Of a stretch of 64,000 nucleotides of DNA, positions 57,161 through 64,000 are shown in pieces. A program made the translations under genes and the position numbers. Positions within the stretch are counted from its first letter, which is position 1. The number at the start of each line of letters is the position of its first letter. Below the pieces are notes generated by a model. It did no database searches, was not told the origin of the DNA, and saw nothing but the letters and a program-made list of their open reading frames with translations. The DNA is from Balaenoptera acutorostrata (lineage: Eukaryota; Chordata; Mammalia; Artiodactyla; Balaenopteridae): assembly GCF_949987535.1 (NCBI RefSeq), contig NC_080081.1:34512428-34576427 (forward strand), given 5' to 3'.

Positions 57161-57734
57161 TATTTTTTCTGTTTTGAAAACCAACCCTAAACTGTAATCT
57201 AAGTTCTTTCATTATTCTGAGAAAGTTCAAAGCTAAGTTTTAAAATTCTTACAAATGGTAAAGGTGGATGTTCAACTCTCTGAACCCTGAAAGAGATATA
57301 AATGGAATCCCAGTAAGTCGGATCCAAGTACACTGCTAAATATCTTGTTTAGGCACTTTAGGATTTTTGAATTGAAATAATGTAACATTTTTCTTTAACA
57401 TTTCACACTTTGGTGTTTTTCGCCTTGTACTGACTTAACTAACAAATGACTGATCTGTAGTGAATAGTCATTCTGTTCTTTTGCCAGAGTATAATAATTT
57501 AAAAAGTAGGTATTTGCGTATATTTGTTTCTAATGCCATGGTTAAAATAAATACTTTTGAAATTTATGTGAAAGGAGGAGGGTAGCCAAGAGACAGACTC
57601 AACTGAATTTGAAGACTGAATATACAAGTTCATCTCTATTCTTAGACATTAATTTGTGGAATGTAACATCTCATATTTTTAAAGATCCATGTGTAGAAAT
57701 GGATGGCTGCATTAGTTCCTCTTCATCTGCCTAA

Positions 57735-57862
57735 TTGAAAGTTAGAATACATGCATTCTAGCCCAGGTTGTACTGCTTAGTAGCCTTGCGACATCTCTGA
57801 ACCTCAGGTGCGCCATTTGTAAAAGGAGACAAACTGGATTTGACTTAGAGACCTTCCCAGAT
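57735..57862 (+). repeat. MIR3 SINE
   Basis: 'gcattctagcccaggttgtactgctt', 'agccttgcgacatctctgaacctcaggtgcgccatttgtaaaaggagacaaactggatttgacttagagaccttcccagatct' follows MIR3. Confidence 0.82.
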
Positions 57863-57945
57863 CTACCACTAACACTGAGACCTTGAGCAAGTGATTCACA
57901 CTTCTGGGCCTCAGTTTTCCCCACTGCCAAAGGAGAAAGTTAAGA
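57863..57945 (+). repeat. MIR-class fragment
   Basis: 'accactaacactgagaccttgagcaagtgattcacacttctgggcctcagttttccccactgcc' repeats the MIR core directly after the MIR3, so two SINE fragments lie head to tail. Confidence 0.8.
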
Positions 57946-57949
57946 TTAA

Positions 57950-58785
57950 TTGCAAGCTTTGGTCAGAGTAATAAAATTAACACCCATTTGGTATTACACA
58001 CTTGTAGCAATTTAAACTTGAGGAATACAGTTCCTGTGATAGCCATTTTGATACCTTTTCATTAGCGTTACTATTCTGATGAGGGTCCATGGTTAAGCAT
58101 CTTAACTATATAACAGCTTTAGTGTTTGAAATATCTTTCTGTTTTCTCAGTTCATGTGGTATGTTAATAAATGCCCATAAAATAGACAGATCTTTCTTTT
58201 TATGCCATATTTGACTGACGTCTGCTTTAAAGAAATAAGCTGCATGAACTGGTGAGATATTCGCGGTTACGCTATTGAACAGGCTTATTCAATATTAGCC
58301 AAGTTGAGTGTTTCTAGGCAACATCTCAGTATGTATAATTACCCTGAAGATGATAAAACAAAACTCATAGGCAAAGTTAATCGTTTTTCTTGCTAATTTT
58401 CAAAGAGAACATTGAGGTACAGTATTTTATGATGATCATTTCCTTGTCTTTTTGTCCTTCTACTGGATACAAACAGAATTATATTAAATGTGATGTGAGC
58501 AAAGGACAAAATGACATTTAATGACTGGTAATACATTGGTCTTATCCTTCCACCTCTTTGTTTTTATCTTGTTCATCAGACTTGCCTGCGATGCAGTGGA
58601 TTACCGGAGAGTGGAGTTTTCCACGTCTTGCCAAGTTGTGATGTACTCTATATTTGTGACAATTTTCCTGGCTTGTCTCAAAGATATAATTTGGCCTATA
58701 TTTGTCTTTAATTGAATATTTTTTGAGAATTTCATGGAATACTTTAGGACATGTGAGACACCCTGGGGTATTACAAAATCTGGGC
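57950..58785. other. Unique stretch, nothing identified
   Basis: No recognised gene. Overlapping short open frames at 58521-58795 on both strands have no domain I can name. Confidence 0.4.
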
Positions 58786-58789
58786 TGGA

Positions 58790-58910
58790 AAGCACTGGCC
58801 CAGAGAATGGTTACTAAATTCTGACAGCTGTTGGGTCAACGGGCTAAGCCATTTAACCTCCATAAAGCTCATTTTCCTTATCTGTAAAACAAAACTCTTA
58901 GTGCTGACCT
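58790..58910 (+). repeat. MIR SINE core
   Basis: 'ggctaagccatttaacctccataaagctcattttccttatctgtaaaacaaaac' matches the MIR core. Confidence 0.75.
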
Positions 58911-58914
58911 ACTT

Positions 58915-61900
58915 CATGGTTCAGGTTGGCAGCCCTAGAAAATATTGGGAGTAATCATCCCCTTGTGAAGTATTAACTCCTACGTGTCACAAAGACGCAT
59001 CTAGCACAGTGCAAGATACTTCAGTGAGTGGCAGTGAAGGGGGCAAGTGGGAATAAACTATTACTTGTAGTCTGGCAGGAGCTGCGAAGACAGTCTCAGA
59101 TTTTAAGAGGTATGAATTGAGGACCTTCATGTTAGGGTCGCTGGTGGTGCCAGAAGGGAAATGGGCATGATCAGAAAGGAAGCACTAATCAGGTGAGCTG
59201 GCTGTGATATTCCTTTATAAAGCATTAATAGAACAGTTTTGAACTTTGTTTTAGAAAGTAATTACTTATTTCGCTGAAACAGGATATATAAAAAAAAAAA
59301 AAGAGAAAATGAGGAAAAGAAAAGCATTCCAGTAGAAAATGAACAGTGTGATTAAAGAAGATGATAATCATGAGTCCAGTGATGGCAGAATTAGGTGGCT
59401 TTTGATTTAGTATATTACGTTATTCTGACTTCTTGTACCTGTGGCCTCAACAGATTAGAGTATTTTGAAGCAATGAAACATTTAGTCGTATTTTGACTAT
59501 GACATTAGAGTTAATTGTATTACTTTTGTATGATTTGTACACATAGAAACCAGTATTTCTTGTGTAGTAGGTAAGAACTCTTGACAGCTTGCTATTCTAT
59601 GGGTCTTGCTAAGTGTGGGTAGCTGATCACAGTGACTTTTATTTTAAAAAGGAAATATGGAATAATCCGAAAAAAATAAACCATCGCAGATAATTGAGAA
59701 TTGATTATATTTCACACACTCCAAAGGTGGAAGGTTCTAAAGCTCTCTTCTTACTTGCAGAAGGAGTAAGGTAGCCTAGTAGTAAATATCGAGTACAATT
59801 TTCTCTATACTGATGCTAGAACAATGTCAGCAATCTATGAATGTTTGTGTTGTTTCAGATTTTGGATATATTTTGTTATTTCAGTATCTAGATAAAATGA
59901 TAAAGAGAGATTTTAAAAACTTGCATACTTATTGCTTTAAGCTATTACATCTTCCAGCAGATATTGAAATAAAGATTAGCCTTTTTTTGCATGTGGTAGT
60001 GCACGAACCTTTTAAGGGACCTATGAATTATTGCTTTGGTTCAGCATGAGTGCAGCAAGAAGAAATGTACCTCATCTGTAATACACTGTGTAGACTAATA
60101 TCAGCTCCTTTTTTCTTATATTGCAGCGAGATATTGATCTGGTAAAATGGTACCATATTGGAGCTGTCTGTTGTGGTATTCATCATGCTGTCACATCCCG
60201 AGTGCCTTGGAGTTATTGGAAAGTGGAATTGAGAGAGTTCTGTCATTTGGTGTGACAGTCCATTCACAGGACAGTCACTACGATATTTGCAGTGGTTTGC
60301 TTATTTTTCTAGCCGGGCTAGCTTTGGCCTTTGTAACAAGAAGGCTTTTCTGTTGTCCTATGCATAGTGATATTAATGGATCAGGTTTAACAGTTCTTTA
60401 GTTTGTCTTCCTAGTATAACATGACTCTTTTCTAGTCACTGCTCACACCTGCTGCCTATCCCTGTGCTGATGCATTGGGCTTTTTCCTTTGGGACTAGTA
60501 TATCTGAGTGTGGCTTCAAGCCCCCTAGGCTTTTATCTGATGGTGGTGAGGAGGTAAAAGATGAACTTTTGTATGTAGAAAGCATTTCTTTCTTCCCACA
60601 CTAAAATATCAGTTAATGTTAAAAGAGCTTTCAAAAATATAAAAGATACTGTCAATCTTCAGTGACTAGATGAGGCAGTTTGAATGAATTATTTTTGTTT
60701 TGGATTCTCGCTGGCAACCTGATGATTTTAATAGAATGTCATGTTTTCTAAAAAAGCAGGAATGAAAGATTTTGTTTGGGGAAATAATTATTATCTACTA
60801 AAGAGTGTTAATATAAAATATATAAAGTGTTGATCATCTTTAGAGAGATAAGTTCCTGAAATTCTCGGTAACTGAAATTTCAGCTGTAGCTAAGTAACTG
60901 AGCGAGAAAAGATAGAGACAGTTTCCTGGTTTGTAGGAGTTTAAATGTAATTTAAATAGTTGAATAATGTCAAAGGAGGTGACTATTTTGATAGACAGTA
61001 ATGTAAAAATTATGGCTACTGGAAACCAAGACTATAGTGCTTTGGAAAAAGTATACTTTAAAATTGGCAGTTGAACAGAACTAAATATGCAAATATATTA
61101 AGTATTTAACATATGATTGTGCACTATTGTTAGTACACATTCACAGCAAGCACCATAATAGCTCAGAAGGAGCCTTTAGAGCATTTATTAGCTATGACAT
61201 GAATTTATATTCAGAGTTATCCATATGTTTTCTATGCTATTCTTTAAAATGTCCACTCATTTGCTATTTTGCTTTAGGGAGATTAAAACCTCTGAGAAGA
61301 TGGCATTTCAGTGACTTGTCTGTTCTTTCTCCACCCAGCATTTTAATTTATATCATATTTATTATAAAAGAAATGCTGAAGGAATCACAGAAACAAGAAT
61401 GAGATTTTTGAAATCTCAATCAACAACAGAGTAAATTTGATGTTATGTAATTGTGGAATTCACTCCTAAAGGCTTTAAACATAAAGTAAGAAAATGGTGA
61501 CAAATGTTTATCCACAGTGACTGTGTAAGTTTTGTGTAGAAATACTGATTTTTCATCTTAGTGACATATTTGGCTTTGTTTGCCTTATTGCTTGATAGGA
61601 GATGAAGTGTACTATTGTAACAGGTGAGAAACCATAAAATTTAATATTTTGTTGACCTGTAATCTGTTGTTGTAAGATATTCGTGTTTGCCTTCTCACTT
61701 TCACATGGTCTCTTTTGGTTGCTACATATTTTTGAAGACTTTTTTTTTTTTAGATAATTTACATACACTACACCTTGCATTAGGACAAGCTAGAGGTGAA
61801 AATTTATTTCAAGTGAATCAGCATGTTAGATACTTACCATTTGGTCAAGATTATAAGGCACAGTCATTAAATAATTTTTGTATCCTATGGAAGATTTAGG

Positions 61901-62035
61901 TCAACAAGCTCTTCCCTTATTGGAAAGGGCAGAATAGTAATGCTTTTGGCAAAGCCATTATTGTGCTATTGGTATTCACTAGAATGGACAGAAATAGAAC
62001 ATCACTGTCCTATGTAAACAGTTTCAATTTGATCT
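58915..62035. other. AT-rich unique stretch
   Basis: About 3.1 kb with no recognisable gene or confident transposon. Short A/T runs occur (59290-59301, 61740-61751). The open frames are short. Confidence 0.45.
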
Positions 62036-62039
62036 GTGT

Positions 62040-62600
62040 ACATGATAAAAATCTTGGCTTCTCAATGCATTTAGGTGCTGTCATAGCTGTTGTTGCCAAA
62101 TAAGAATGCGGTGTGATGTTATTATAGTAAACAGCACTTAAGCACAGCTGGCAGAATTGATCAGGGCCACATTAGAATGAACTTCAACAGACGACTGACG
62201 CAGCAGAAACAATAACTGAATATGCAAACAGTTCTTGCAGTGAATGCTCTTGGGATCAGGCACCATTATTTTTGACTTTGAACAGGGAAAAGGGGCAGAT
62301 TTGTAACCTCCTTCCATACAGAAGGGTTCTGGGTATTATGTAAACATCTGACTGCCATTTATAATGGTGGTTAGTTACAATGCAAAACTGTAGCCTCCCC
62401 TGACTATTTACATTCCATTAATTATTAAAGGCGAAAAACATAAACATCAGATAACTTTGTTTAATGTTTCACATAGGTTTTTTTTTTTTTTGAGCCGTCT
62501 TTTTTCAGTTAATGTTAGTCATCAAGAATTTCTGATTTAACTTGGACAGCAATGTGTGTGTTTCATTGATGATTCCCACCCCTTCCGCTGATTATTACAA
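62040..62600. promoter_or_regulatory. Candidate conserved regulatory block
   Basis: Repeat-free, with a clear cluster of motif-like words: TATGCAAAC (POU-like) near 62221-62229, GTAAACA (forkhead consensus) at 62340-62346, CCATTTATAATGG near 62356-62368, ATTAATTATTAA near 62417-62428 and ATAAACA near 62440. A T12 run lies near 62480-62491. Regulatory function is inferred. Confidence 0.35.
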
Positions 62601-63059
62601 GAGCTAATTGTGTGAACTACATATTGCTGTTTTATTATTGTAATGATTGAATTCTTAAAAGCAAATAAGGTAGAAATATCAGACAACATTTATTCATGAT
62701 ACTTCTTTTATTCTTGGTTTTAAGGTCAATTTACATTTTGCTAATTACTAAAAATATGAAAAAACCATGCAAGTAATAGAGAGAACAATTAAACAGCACT
62801 TTTATTTCCCACTGTATCATTGAATTCTAAATAAACAATTTGCATTTTAAAGAAAATTAAACAATTATTTTTATAATACACTCCACTTAAGACACAGGCT
62901 AAATAAAATAGTACATTAACTTGCCATTAAGTGGTCCATTTCCTTGAAATACTAACTTTTCCCATATTTTTTGTTACATTATTAATTTCTCTCTCATTTA
63001 TTCATCCATTCATATAAATGGATGCATTTATTAATTAAAAAAAAACAGGTGTGACATTG

Positions 63060-63330
63060 CAGCAATGTAAGGTACAGTTTCTCAGCCCAAGGATTAAGAA
63101 GACAATCAAAAATAAATAATTATTACATGGCAGGGTCAATGATTGCTATTGGAATGCAGAGATAGGGTAACTCAAGAAGCCCCAGTATATCAGGGAAAGC
63201 TTCCTGGAGGAGATGATGTTTGAATGTAGACTCTAAGAGTGAGTCAAAAGTGGGAAGGAGAGGAAGGAAAAGAGTGCTGCCGGCAAAGGAAGAGTGCAAA
63301 AGAAAGCAAGGATGAAAGGGAATAAGACAT
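63060..63330 (-). repeat. L2 LINE 3' region, antisense
   Basis: 'cagggaaagcttcctggaggagatgatgtttgaatgtagactctaagagtgag', 'gggaaggagaggaaggaaaagagtgctgccggcaaaggaagagtgcaaaag' follows antisense L2 ('cagggaaggcctctctgaggaggtgacatttgagctgagacctgaa...gcattccaggcagagggaacagcaagtgcaaagg'). The 150-codon minus-strand frame 63233-63685 overlaps this and the next repeat, so it is not a gene. Confidence 0.85.
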
Positions 63331-63461
63331 AATTCATGAATTCTATATGATATTCATGCCCAACAGAGAGCCTGACACATAGTTGTTTCCATAAATAGTT
63401 GTTTGAAAGCATAAATGGGTCTGAAGAATTCAGATTTAGAAAAATAACTTGGTATTGTGGA

Positions 63462-63636
63462 AAGATGGGACCGCCTATATAATATGCAGACCCCAGTGCA
63501 AAATGAAAATATGGGGCCCCGTGTTCAAGGATTATTAAGAATTTCAAGATGGCGGCAGAGAACATTAAGCCAAGCCCTGGGGCCTTCTGAATGCGGGTTC
63601 CTGTGGATAGCATACGGCTTGGAAAGCCATGCAGTC
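63462..63636. repeat. Medium-repeat fossil, probable DNA transposon
   Basis: 'gcagaccccagtgcaaaatgaaaatatggggccccgtgttcaaggattattaagaatttcaagatggcg' resembles a recurrent mammalian element ('cccgagtgcaaaatgaaaatgcggggccccttgttcaaaaattattaagaatttcaag') that I know by text but cannot assign to a named family. A GC-rich end and an inverted texture suggest a hAT-like transposon. Confidence 0.5.
63546..63556 (+). promoter_or_regulatory. YY1 consensus motif
   Basis: AAGATGGCGGC, a full YY1 recognition word with the invariant ATGG core, sits inside the repeat fossil above. It is seen directly. Occupancy is inferred. Confidence 0.5.
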
Positions 63637-63639
63637 TCC

Positions 63640-64000
63640 GTATCCTCAGCTTCCCACTTGTTTGCCTTTTATTTCCCACCCTCACAGTGCTTATTTTTAA
63701 AATTGGACTATAATGACTGTGGTGTTGAGTTGTTGTGAGGCTTAGAGATAATGTTGATGAAACCTTTAGTCCCTAGTTGGTTTCAGAGAATGGTAAAAAT
63801 GACTAACACTTTTCCATGTGTTGTTCCTTTCAACAATATTTATATTTTATCAGTGTGATAATGTTTTAAATCGAAGAATGATTTAATCGTGCATTTAAAA
63901 GACATTCTTGGACTGCTGTCATCTGAAAGGAGGACACAGGAAAATTTGTGAAAATATTAACAATAATAGTAGTAATAATAATAATTGTTTATATTTATTG
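63640..64000. other. AT-rich unique stretch
   Basis: Nothing identified except an (AAT)n-like tract at 63960-63984. Confidence 0.5.

Noticed and set aside
63233..63685. 150-codon minus-strand open frame
   Set aside because: It overlaps an L2 fragment and a transposon fossil, so the reading frame is made of repeat DNA.
1..64000. Search for CRISPR-like arrays, bacterial operons, phage or viral genes
   Set aside because: No regularly spaced repeats with unique spacers, no ribosome-binding-site gene chains, and no viral gene or LTR provirus was recognised. The DNA is mammalian.

Overview
The window is mammalian nuclear DNA that appears entirely non-coding: it looks like an intergenic gene-desert segment or part of a very long intron. 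It is AT-rich. No open reading frame exceeds about 150 codons, and none resembles a functional exon or gene. I found no rRNA, tRNA gene, CRISPR array or prokaryotic-style operon. The only protein-coding trace I recognise is a decayed LINE-1 ORF2 C-terminus on the minus strand (about 50790-51763).

The organism is most likely a cetacean. Three copies of a tRNA-derived SINE of the CHR (Cetacea-Hippopotamus-Ruminant) type are present (593-896 minus, 3393-3731 plus, 6432-6722 minus). They have the long GC-rich body and (AAAT)n tail typical of whales and dolphins. Several LINE-1 3'-end fragments are of the cetartiodactyl type. I see no BovB LINE or Bov-tA SINE, which a ruminant window of this size would normally contain, and no Alu, B1/B2, carnivore SINE or pig PRE-1. 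The lineage call rests on recognising repeats, not on a search.

Layout: 1-7 kb holds the three CHR SINEs, an L2 end, and MIR/MIR3 pieces. 7-15 kb is mostly unique AT-rich DNA with a perfect 20-bp hairpin at 10618-10663, an L2 interrupted by a hAT-type element at 12.6-13.4 kb, and an L1 end at 13.9 kb. 15.6-19.3 kb is repeat-poor and has motif-dense stretches that look like conserved regulatory DNA. 19-37 kb is old MIR/L2 debris, microsatellites and a small 14-bp minisatellite, with further enhancer-like stretches at 29.2-30.0 kb and 37.1-37.6 kb. 38-52 kb holds L1 fragments (one with a perfect 17-bp target-site duplication), MER5-type and Tigger-type DNA transposon fossils, and an L1 inserted inside an older L2. 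53.7-54.7 kb is the best enhancer-like segment: it has an octamer motif overlapping an AP-1 site and, 0.6 kb further on, a compact G-quadruplex motif. The remainder is L1, MIR and L2 fossils, another enhancer-like block at 62.0-62.6 kb, and a repeat-derived YY1 motif at 63.5 kb.

I saw no evidence for an undescribed gene system. The observations most worth checking are the perfect hairpin, three G-quadruplex motifs, a symmetric double E-box, the candidate regulatory blocks, recent local tandem duplications inside old repeats, and the SINE/L1 insertions with intact target-site duplications.
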